Of a DNA stretch of 64,000 nt, positions 1 to 10,400 are shown piece after piece. The notes under the pieces are model-generated. The model was not told where the DNA came from. It saw only the letters and a program-made list of their open reading frames with translations, and ran no database searches. Position 1 is the stretch's first letter. Each line of letters starts with the position of its first letter. The DNA is from Limanda limanda. Lineage: Eukaryota; Chordata; Actinopteri; Pleuronectiformes; Pleuronectidae. The stretch lies in NCBI RefSeq assembly GCF_963576545.1, contig NC_083642.1, positions 6,279,274-6,343,273 of the forward strand. The letters are read 5' to 3'. A program made the translations under genes and the position numbers.

Positions 1-7
1 CTCTTAC

Positions 8-1740
8 ATGATTCGGTGCTGTGTGATGATGGCTCGTCCTTCATTGTCCAACAGCTGCAGCTTCTCGGTTGAGAACTCAGCATGGTCCCCGTAGCATCCC
101 ACGGCCCCCTGGTGGCTGGTGAGCAGACCAGTGAGACCCTCCTCAGCAGCGAAGGGAGTGGCACTGTCCTTACAGTAAGTGGCTACGCCTGTTCACGTCA
201 GGAATGGGAAGTGAGTTAGTTTGGATGGTGCAGTAATGTTACAGAGCAACTGTAGAGCAGTGGTTACAGGGAGAATCTACCTGACTAATAAATAAGTGTC
301 TAACATTATAATAATCTTTTAGTGAACAATGAATATAGTTGGAAAAATTCCAACTACAATTTGACCTTTAATGAAAACTCTGATGTTATTTTGATATTTT
401 TTTAATAACGCGGAAGCAGGAGGGCCAGCTTGGTCCTGGGATATCCCCTTGACCCAGTGGAGGATGATGGCTGGCTGTCTTCTCTGGTGAAAAACCAGTT
501 CCAACCCCTGCAGGACACCATCCCAGTACTGGGCAGCTCCTTCAGTGACTGAGACTAATCCAATGTCTGAAGGAGAGGGATCGCTGTTGTTCCTTCCTGC
601 AGCAGCAAGACTGAACAACCAGTTCTGCTCCGAGTAGAACTACAAGCACCCATTATGGACTAACTCTGGTGTAACCTTCTTAATTTTCCAATATTCATTG
701 TGTCTGTGCAATACAATAATTCACGTGCAAACCATTCACTGTGTATATTCTCAAACTGAACATATTATTCTTGTTTTTACACTGTATATATTATATTTTC
801 CTTACACTCAAGTATTATAACTTGACACTTACATATTATAACTTGCTGGGGCCTATTTTTGACTCTTGCTGCTGCAATATTGCCAATTTCTCCATTGTGG
901 GACTATTAAAAGAGTATTTTATCTTAATTTAGAGATTACTAGGTAAATTAATGGAACATTTTCATGTCGATTTGTAACAAGAATTGTGCCAATACTGCAA
1001 ATTTTGGAGGTTTCTGTGAGGAGTCTGCGTTTGTTTAAAAAAATATTGTATTGGCTATTTATCAGTTTTTGTTTCATTTTCATAACAGCAACTACCTATG
1101 CAATCCCATCTTGTGTTGATATTTAGGGTTCTCTCATCTTGTTTGGAGTATTTAATAGTTTCAAAGGTGAAAAAAGCAAAATACTTCCAGACTTTTATCT
1201 GCAGATTAGTTCCCTTTCTTTGTCATTAAGGGTTAGGGTTATGTTATAATACATATTTGGGGAGTTAGACTATGCTCTTTCTGTTTTAAGCCTTGTCTTC
1301 TCTTTATTCACTGACGTCTGTGTCAGTTGCCATAACACATTACAACATAAGGAGCATTTTAACATTACTGTGAGGGACTCGATGACTTTAATGACTTGTT
1401 ATGAGTTGTTATGACTGTGTAATTAACCTGAATATCCGCTGCGTCCTCGGCTGTAGCTGAAATACGAGTTGTATCCGTCCACGATGGCGCTTCTCTCATC
1501 CAGCAGGTCCCCTGGGGAGTGAAGGGAGGGGGGGGGTCTGTGTTATTATTATCACAACTTTCCTCACATGCACACGAGTCCGTTACATGGCGGCTGCCTC
1601 CTCTCCCCTCGTGTTAACCACCTACTTGTGACTTTAGTCTCCTGCACACAGATGATGTCCGCGTCCAGAGAATCCAGAGCCTGTTTGATTCCTCCTCTGA
1701 AAGTCCGGATCCCGTTTATATTCCAGGTGACAATCTTCAT
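8..1740 (-). CDS. apex2: AP endonuclease 2, 5' three coding exons (partial gene)
   Basis: Coding exons on the minus strand are 1740-1626, 1511-1428 and 188-8, each with GT donor and AG acceptor; phases join cleanly to give the first 126 residues. The gene continues past the left edge. APEX2 is an exonuclease III-type nuclease that acts on abasic sites and blocked 3' ends in base excision repair, and known family members also bind PCNA. Visible family features are VTWNINGIR at residues 4-12 with the metal-site Asn7, QETKV with catalytic-site Glu34, the block GYNSYFSYSRGRSGYSG across exon 2, and AAEEGL / LDNEGRAIITQHRI in exon 3. Compared with human APEX2 as I remember it, the stretch between GIR and LDxLDAD is about 14 residues shorter. 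The ATG at 1740 is chosen because it opens the family's N-terminal beta strand directly. The gene is head-to-head with the bicaudal-D gene. The assignment is confident. Confidence 0.95.
420..930 (+). mobile_element. Degenerate 3' end of a non-LTR retrotransposon (L2/Rex1-like LINE) in apex2 intron 2
   Basis: Bases about 430-650 read, with stops and shifts, like the C-terminal tail of a fish LINE reverse-transcriptase ORF (the YPLDPVED block, then GSSFSD). They are followed by an A/T-rich 3' UTR ending in the tail TGTGGGACTATTAAAAG near 895-915. The element lies antisense to apex2 inside its intron between exons 2 and 3. It is clearly inactive. The family name is from memory and uncertain. Confidence 0.6.
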
Positions 1741-2450
1741 CTTGGAAAACTAACCCACAGCTGGGCAACCGCGGAAGTGAACCGGAAGTCTCTGGAACGT
1801 ACGACGAGCGGAAGTCACATTTTTCACTCATTTTATTTCGGGGTTTGATTTCATATTTAGTGTTTGTTGATATAATATATGTTGTTTTTTTTTGTTAATT
1901 TTTTGAACTGGAAGTCATGGGAACGTACGAGTGGAAGTCACATTTATCACTCAATTTATTTCGGGGTTTTATTTCATTTTTAGTGTTTGTTGATATAATA
2001 TATGTTTTTTTTTTGTTTATTTTTTGAACCGGAAGTCAGGGCAACGTACGAGCGGAAGTCACATTTTTCACTCATTTTATTTCGGGTTTTTTGTTTCCTA
2101 TTAGTGTTTGTTGATATAATATATGTTTTTTATTTGTTTATTTTTTGAACCGGAAGTCAGGGGAACGTACGAGCGGAAGTCACATTTTTCACAAATTTTA
2201 TTTCGGGGTTTGATTTCATATTTAGTGTTTGTTGATATAATAAATGTTTTTTATTTGTTAATTTTTTGTACCGGAAGTCACGTCTTTCACTCATTTATTA
2301 CGGTTTTTATTTCCTATTTAGTGTTTGTTGGTATAATATATCTTTTTTATTAATTCAATAATTGTTAAATGTATATATGCGAATAAACAGTAGATAATTT
2401 TACCCAGAGAATCACGGAATATAATCACATTTGGTGTGGCTGCAGTTCCC
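1741..2450. promoter_or_regulatory. Shared head-to-head promoter region of apex2 and the bicaudal-D gene
   Basis: The interval separates the apex2 start codon (minus strand) from the GC-rich first exon of the bicaudal-D gene (plus strand). Ten GGAAGT cores lie on the plus strand (GGAAGT starting near 1773, 1784, 1810, 1910, 1933, 2031, 2054, 2152, 2175 and 2273). Four are the CCGGAAGT form and four the GCGGAAGT form, which match the known ETS/GABP consensus. Two of them (1771-1790) sit back to back only 31 bp upstream of the apex2 ATG. ETS-driven, TATA-less, bidirectional promoters are common for housekeeping gene pairs. Actual start sites cannot be read from sequence alone. Confidence 0.6.
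1780..2345. repeat. Minisatellite, about 4.6 copies of a ~121-bp unit
   Basis: Copies begin near 1780, 1905, 2026, 2147 and 2268, the last one truncated. Each full unit contains a CCGGAAGT-type site, the palindrome CGTACG, a GCGGAAGTCAC-type site, TTTTATTTCGGGG, and TAGTGTTTGTTGATATAATA. Copies 2 to 5 are spaced at exactly 121 bp. The array sits within the apex2/bicaudal-D promoter interval. Confidence 0.9.
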
Positions 2451-2716
2451 CGCTGCCGAGCTAGGGGGCGCAGGAGCACCGATAGGGTTTCGGCGGGATT
2501 TTGACACTCGACCTCCGGGAGAGAAACGCGAGACGAACCGGGGGGTGGGAGCAGAGGAACCGGGGGGAGGGAGCAGAGACAGCGGCTGTTCAGCAGACAC
2601 TAACCCGGACTAGCAGCTCGACCAGCAGTTGTGTTCAGTGACAGCTCCCGGAGGATGTTCGGCGCCACCGCCTGATGGCAGCCGCCCGAGCCGGGTCTTT
2701 GAAACACGACCGCACG
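2440..2716 (+). other. Probable non-coding first exon and CpG-rich start region of the bicaudal-D gene
   Basis: The stretch is strongly GC- and CpG-rich and ends in a good donor, ACG|GTGAGTCGCC, at 2716/2717. It would splice to the acceptor TTTTCTAG at 4385. It carries two short upstream ORFs: ATG 2655 to TGA 2675, then an ATG at 2675 that overlaps the first stop as TGATG. The second one would run through the splice and stop at 4412, still 54 bp ahead of the main ATG. The transcription start is not determined. Confidence 0.55.
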
Positions 2717-3469
2717 GTGAGTCGCCGGCCATGTAGCTGCTAGCTAATTAGCTTCTCTGACAGGATCCGACCGGGGAACCTCCCCCCGTGTGCCCGGGTA
2801 GAGGATGTCGTCTTCCCCCGCTAAGGCCTGGTGAAATTGAGCTAATTCCAAAGCCAACTCACCGGTTGTCCACATTACTCAGGGTGACGTTGCTTGGTAG
2901 CATCGCGGTTGTCGTGATGCTAAAGCTAGGCGAGCTAGCCGGTCGGGCCATGTCCCAGCCCCGGTCCCACTCCCGGTTTATCCCCGTCCTGATGTGCGTC
3001 ACCTCCGCGGGGGTGTAGCAACCTGCTCCCGGGGGACATGGTGAACACATAGCTGGGTTTTAAGGTGTGATTACTGCTCTTTATTAACCCTCATGGATGA
3101 GTTGTCAGCGGGGGAAGAGGGACAGATGCTCGGCTGCTTGGCACCGGGACAACCGGCGGCTGCTGCTTCCATCTTCGGTCAGAGAGGAGAGGACGAGGGG
3201 GGGAATGTGGCTCCCTCTGCCCCACCTAGTCCAACATTCATCAGGATTATATACCAGACACTAACATACCTCTATTATTCAGCTGCTTTTAGGGACTAGC
3301 TGGCTTTAGTGAGGGATGTTCCGGTGCTGATGTGGAATAGAAACGTAATGAATAGTGACAGCGTGGTCACTGCTGCGGTGAGGCGAGGAATCATCAGTTA
3401 TAAGCTTGTTATAAACCACAGTGTTTGTCACCAGCTGTGAGACAAGCATTCAGATGTTTAATCCAGTTA

Positions 3470-3640
3470 AAGTAGAAGATTAATAGAGCATAAAACCCTG
3501 TTGTAGTAAAAGTAGGATCATCAGACTGTATTTAAGGTAAAAGTACCATTAGTGAACGACTTCTTTATGCAGAATAACCCCATTCCTGGACAATATGCAT
3601 CAGATTATTGGATTATAAATATGTATATGAATTCCTGTTT
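3470..3640. repeat. Dispersed fish repeat fragment in bicaudal-D intron 1
   Basis: It contains the recurring fish-genome pattern of short AAAAGTA/AAAGTACC stretches followed by a TTTATGCAGAATAACCCCATT-like segment and an ATTATTGGATTATAAAT segment. A fragment of what looks like the same family in the other orientation lies at 28590-28760. Family name unknown to me. Confidence 0.4.
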
Positions 3641-3889
3641 GTATATTACTTTAATGTTGCAACACATACAGATGGATCTAAGTGTTGGTACTTCATATAC
3701 TGCTGGGTGGCCGGTGAAGCTGTATCTGAGTCTCTTTGTTCATAATAGATTCAAGAGAAGATTCAAGAGTTTTATTATCAAATGCACAACAATAACATTA
3801 AGCAGTCGCTGGCAATGAAATGCTTGAGTCACAGGCTCTCTTCTAGCAATGCTCAAGTAATTACAACCCCAAAAAATAAAATAGAAATC

Positions 3890-4140
3890 GTATGAAATAT
3901 CATTGTTGTCGTCATATTGATATAGAGAGAGATACAAAGACGGATAGATAGATAGATACAAAGATAGATAGAGAGGAAGAGTGATATATAGATAGATAGA
4001 TAGATAGATACTTTATTGATTCCCAGAAGGTCAGTTTGTTCAGTTTTTTAGATTTACTGGCTCTGATGCTGCCGCCCCAACAGATGCTATACAGCTATAA
4101 AGTCATCAGTGACTAAATATATCAAATAGCAGTAATAACT
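3890..4140 (-). mobile_element. LINE tail with GATA microsatellite
   Basis: A GATA-rich tract (about 3918-4008) abuts ATACTTTATTGATTCCCAG and then a segment including GATGCTGCCGCCCCAACAGATG-like sequence. Read on the minus strand this is the usual order of a fish LINE 3' end: coding remnant, AATAAAGTATC tail, then (TATC)n. It lies in bicaudal-D intron 1. Confidence 0.5.
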
Positions 4141-4466
4141 TATAACATCTTAAAAACCAACATGGCTAGCAGGTGTTTACAGGTAATATATAATTGCTTG
4201 GATTTGCATCGTGGTTATTCTGTCTTTTCAGTACTTTCCCACACAACCAATCCCAGAATTAATCTACCCCCAGGCAGTTTGCTTAGCTGGTCTCACAATA
4301 AGACTCATACAAAACCTCTTTGCCATCCTGGCCATTGTTCTGAGTACTTTACATAACCACCATCTTTGTGTTTTTGTTTTTCTAGTTGGGAGTAATGAGA
4401 GCGTTCGAGTGAAGGAGGCAAGTGTCCCAGTAGAACATTGGCAGTTAAGTGGGAGGCCGGGCCAGG

Positions 4467-7400
4467 ATGCTGGAGGCAGACGCAGACCCAGCAGGAGCAG
4501 CCGTGGAGTTAGAAGGGGAGGCAGAGATGGGGAGCGGAGACTTGAAGACGGAGGTGGTGCGGCTGTCTCTGGAGCTGGAGGAGGCCACGGAGGAGAAGCT
4601 CCAGGCCGCCCGCTACGGCCTGGAGGTGCTGGAGGAGAGTGCTGCTCTCAAGACCAAACACAGGCAACTGGAGGAGGAGCATGAAGCCCTCAAAGGGGAG
4701 CTGCAGCAGCTCAAAGAGGTAGGAGCACCCCAGGGCGCCTCAGGGTTATATTTATAAACCAAGACAACAAATTCAGAATCATTTCATCTAAGATTGTGAA
4801 GATTTCAAGTGATATTTTCTAATATATTCCAAATTCATATGTAGTTTATTGTATTTTTATTCTCATGTTACAGTTTTCCTCCATGTTGAAAGAATACTAC
4901 AGGATTATTGAACACAACAATGGTGGCAGTCTTTTTATACTGGTAGAACTGGGCAAATCTGATTAACTGTTGCATCATTGCCAGACACAATGAACAAGAC
5001 ACAATGGAACCTTGTGTCTTTTCATGACTTCATAATGTAAATACTGTCAACATTTAAATGGTTGATATTTTATGAATATACACTATTTCTGCTCATGCTG
5101 CTCATTGTAATTGAAGATCTAACAAGTTCCCTTAAGACACAGCCTCTAACGAGACATGTATTTGTATATTATAATTAGAGCTGTACTGATACCAGCATGG
5201 GAAATGCCTGCGGAAATGCTGGGTCATGCATCTGTTAGTATGCAAAATCCCGTGCTTACAAGTACTGTTCATAGGGCGGCAGATATTCGTTAGAGTAGTG
5301 TTAGCCAAAGCAGGCTAAAATGTCAGCAATATTTCACACTGGAAAGTTCCAAAAGTACAACATCGATGTACTCGGTGTAGGCACCAATGCAAAGTCCAGT
5401 TATTGAGATCGGTATCAGGATAAATGGTATTTAATTTGATATATCTACCAGTGAGTCATGACATACATTTGTTTGCCCATCCCCTCAGTTCCTTATTTGG
5501 TAGCTGTCCATCTGCTGCTACCCTAACAGCTGTTTTACAGTTCTGATGTCATAAACTGTTGTAAACACTATTTAGGTGAGGAGGTCTTCCTACCACAGCA
5601 TATCTTTTAAAACTTTTAACATGCTGCATTTTCACTGTTTGCCTTAAACCGATTTTGATCCTTAACTGCATAGCATTAAGGATTGAATGAGGTTAGCACC
5701 GGATCGCCAAGATGAAAAGATTAGACCAATATGTCAAATCTCAGATTATCATGTAGTACATGCCTCCCACAGATGTATTATGAATTATGGCATATGCATC
5801 TCATTTCCTTAATCTTTTAAACAAACAATGTGCTTCCCTTTTTTAAAATTGCCCCTTCTCTTGTTTTAATAATTACCCATTGTGCAGTAAAGCTGACAAC
5901 AGATTTTATGGACATGTGTGTATTAAATCTTCGTGCCCTTGGTGTAAATGTCAAAGAGCCTCGAATGTGTTGGTGTTGCTGGAACAGACAGGGTTTTAAA
6001 AAACTGGTTTATGTAAGAAGGTAATCCCATAAATTTAAATTCCATTTTGCAAGTGTTTCATCTAAATTAGGAGACCTATAATGTTTATACCCTGCTTATT
6101 GTTGCACATATAGAATAACACTAAAATTGGTGCATCAAAATGTTTTATAACTGCATATCAAGCGAAGCTCTTTAGGTCTGACGGGACACAGTGGTACAGA
6201 ATTTCAGTTATTTAGATAATCTGCATGAAGCTAATTTCTTGTCTGGGGTTTAACAAAGCAAACTCGTGTGTTGTAAATTATATCATTATATAACTGAACC
6301 TTGATGTTCAGCTGAGCGTGTTTAGTAGCACGTTCATTTCAATTAACACCCGATTTGATAGTTTTTTTTCTTTCTTAAGTAGTCATTGATGCATAATGTG
6401 TCAAGGTGGCTAATTATGGGAAGCTGGGAGGAAATGCATGTTACTACGATGCCAAGAACAATGCACAAAGTACAATGCTGGTGTTACGGTGTCTTGTTAC
6501 CGAAACATCACAGCTATTCCCTCGCTGGTTGGATTACAGTCAATGGTTGTCGGGGAAAAATCTTTCCTCTCCTTTGTTAAAGGTGTCTTCTATCATGGTT
6601 TTTTGATAAGAGTAGCACATCTGCATTTGTCTTTAAGCACCACAAATGTTCCAGTATGTGTTACATGCTGTAGTCTGCCGTATTCTACACACTTTGCCCT
6701 TTCCTAAGCCCTTTTTTGTTTTTGTGAAGGCATTTTTAGATTCTGTTAGCAGCCAGAAGCGTGCAGCGGCTGATGGAGAGTGCCGGGAGGAAAATCTTCT
6801 GCAGGAGACTGCCACTAAGGAGGCTGCCTTGGCAACCCGCATAGAGGAAGTGCAGGCCGAGCTCAAGCAGTCACGCCTTGCTCTGGGCAATGCACATGCA
6901 GAGATCGATAGATTGGGGGTAGTCTCCACCCAGTTAAAGAAGGTATGGTGTTCTCTGTTCCCCTGTATGTTGGTGATGTACTTTATTCTATAATGTTTCA
7001 TTCATTTCATTCAACTTCAGACTGAGCCCCTCATTCCCACTGTATAATGAACAGTGCATGACATGAATGTTGTAAGAATGTGGGTAAAGTCTGGTGTTTT
7101 GCACTTATTTGACATTGGATTGTGTTTGACAGGAGTGTGAGTGTCTGGAGGCGGAGAAGGGCCATCTGAGGGACGAGATGAAGGAATACAAAGTACGTGA
7201 GCTACGCCAGTTGCAGGACAATGGCGAGCTTGAAGAAGAAAACACATCGCTGCAAAAACAGGTGTCTGTGTTGAAAGAAAACCAGGTCAGTGATTAGAGT
7301 TGCATTACTTATTAGGTTTAAGCTCTACCTGCTAACTAACTGGAAGTGGGGTTGAATATAAAAAAAAAGAAATGTTTTTGAGCTAATATGCTTGTGTGCT

Positions 7401-10400
7401 AGTGAAGCACATTCAGTTGTTGAGACTCTATCAGGCCCTTGTTGTAGACGACAACAACATTTGTCACTGATAGAGTCACGACTTTTCCTGCGACTGCCGT
7501 GCATTCTCTTCAAAATTTGAATCTCTAATATGCTTGTTGATGAAACTTAACAACCAGGTTACAAATGTGAGACTGGAAGGCCTTTGTTTAAACAGGATGC
7601 CTTTTCCATTTCTCAGTGAATTCCCAGTATGGTTGCTTCCCTTGAGAACCAGTTGCCATGCTCAAGAAAAACAGTTCTCGGGCAGTATGCCACTGAAAAT
7701 AAATATTTATAGTTGGAAGTAGCACTGTGACTCACCACCAGTAATTTCATGAATCACAGATGATTGCAGGACATTGCGATTGCTTAAGGAAATTGTTTTG
7801 TGCAAATAAAGTTTTATATCCTGATAGCAGTCTGTCATGAGAAATTGTGAAATAGTCATCAACTGATGGGGATCAGATAAGTTTCAAATTACTTTTAATG
7901 GGTTATATTATTTTAAACAGGCACCGTCAAGTTATGTTCAATGCTGCTCTGGACATAGCACATGGTTGTGAGCTACTGATTTAATGCATCTCATGCTGGT
8001 TCGCCCATTCAGCAAAGCAACACTGAACTATTTGATTATTTTTTGTTGTGTAGGTGTTTTTATCTGTTTTAAACCTGACTCCATTACAATTCTATAATGT
8101 TCATGTGCAGTTATCGTCAATTTTCTTTGTACTTAAATCAAAATGAGGGGAGAGGAATCTTAGAAAACAAGATGGCATGAGACATTTAAACAAATTTGAA
8201 GTAATCCTTAAACTATATAGACGTTTCATTTATATAGTCTGGGAATTATAAACAACTCGGCCTGTTGAAAATTCTCCTCAAAAATGTTGTGTCCTGCAGG
8301 ATAAAGGACGTTAAGTATTTGTGTAGTTACATGTTGGTACTGACGTGAGGCTGTCTTTGTTTTGTCATTGGTTGGAATCTTGAGGGTGTGAGACGAACGC
8401 TGCCAAGGGCAGAAGGACCTTCTGTGTATATTGAAGCTCTGCCAACTCAAATTGTCCGTGACGAGATCAAGATATAACAGATGCTTGTTTATATGTGCTC
8501 GGCCTGTTACATGATTTATATATTTACATAAAGTCTTGTCTCTGGTGTGAAAAAGAATAAAAGGTTTTAGTTTAGATGAAAATCCAAAATGACCTTGAGT
8601 ACTGTCAGTCATATACTAATGTTACATCTTGATCTAATTTTAAAATATATACTTTCATTTTTATATAATTACCACGCATGTAAAATGTGGATGTAATTAA
8701 CAATGAAAATCATAATTGGTGCTGATCATTTAATTATCACTCCAATTATAATTTCCCTTGTTACAAATTGTCCAAGCCTCTAGGTATTTGACTGTAACAC
8801 TCTTATACGGATATATTTACATGTTGGAGCTAGAATTTGCATCTGTATCTGTTAAAAAAACAGAAACACTTTCACGTGGTTGTTGCTTTTATCACTTTTC
8901 AGGTCGAGTTTGAATCAATGAAGCTGGAGCTGACCCAGAAGAACGAGGAGCAGGATGAGTTGCGAGCTCAGCTGGAGGAGGCAGGGAGGCTGAGGGAGAT
9001 CGCAGAGATGCAGCTGGATGAGGCTCTGGAAGCCCTGAAGGAGGAGAGGGAGCAGAAGAACAGTCTGCGGCGGGAGCTCTCCTCCCTGACCCTTCACCCC
9101 TTCGATACTGTGGGGAACCTGGAGCTCCACTTGGACCAGCTGGATGACAGCCAGGAGCGGGGCCAGGGGGGAGAGGGAGCGGGAGAGGACCAGGACAGCG
9201 GCTATAACAATGGTCCTGGCTCTGCTCCCAATTCTGCTCACCCTCCTCACTTGGGGGGCTCCAAAAGTAACGGCCTCATCCACTGCTCTACTCCGCGAAC
9301 CAGTGATGTGTTCCTGCGTGCTCCAGCTTCCGGGCTGGTGTCCGACCTACTGAGTGAGCTGCACTTCTCAGACAGTCAGAAATTGAAACAGCAGCTCCTA
9401 CAGGTAGGTCACATGACCGGTTTATTAATAGGATTCAATTATGTAAATAGTGAAGCTTACATGTGATTTAGAGAGCAAAATAAAATGGTTTTATTTCCGT
9501 TTTAGTCTGAGTTTTTCATGGCAACCCGCCTGTTATTTCATGGGATGCCTTTTTTGCAGAGGTGATAGTCGGGTTTACTATGGAACCTTCAGGAATGGTT
9601 TTAAGTTCATGAACAGTCACATAATTTTATAATCCGGTTTAGAGAAGTCAACTTCCAATCTCAGCAAACCTCCAGTAAAATGAAATGTAGTTACAGTATT
9701 CGCTTGTGATAGTTTTGTAATAAACTTATTCTATTAGCTGTTTACAAACATATATATATTAATATCATGACAATAATATTAATGCAGTAGTTATAGAATC
9801 AAATTATAGAACCCAAATTTATAAATGCACCAAGAGCTTTAGGCAGTGATGAACAGGCACAAAATGGCTTCTGCTTCTGCTATGTATAGAGCCTGTGCAC
9901 AATGTAGTCATTAACAAGCAACACATTTTTGATTACATATTTTTTGCTTATTTTACAGAATTGTCTTCACGTTTAGATGAACATTATATATTTAAAATGT
10001 CTGCCACTTTTTCAAGTGGCACAGAACAGTGAGTTTCCTACAGGTTAGTTCATGTGACTAAACTGCCACAGCTTGTCGAGACTCAAATGTCAACTGCTTC
10101 CTGCTCTCGACCACATCCGTGACGGGGTTTCAGTGTCTATAATATCAACAAACACCTACTACCATCTACAGTGCTTCACCAAATAACTAAGTCACCTCAC
10201 ACCTGATGCAGTTGTGCTTTTCAAGTTTAGGGTACTTAGAATAATGAAGGATGTCTTGAACTGTCAATGCTCCTGTATAAAGGAAATATATAATTCATGA
10301 TGCACTTAAACAGGGGGTTGGGCAGCCCTATGCACCAGATGTTGAGAGTGTGGTGTGGAATGGGGTCATCCATTAAAAATGCATTGAGTGGAGGTGGTTG

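Noticed and set aside
1780..2345. Regularly spaced repeats resembling an array such as CRISPR
   Set aside because: Units are contiguous 121-bp minisatellite copies without unique spacers, in a vertebrate genome.
4211..4684. 157-residue frame overlapping bicaudal-D exon 1
   Set aside because: Out of frame with the conserved BICD sequence and crosses the intron; it is a GC-rich shadow.
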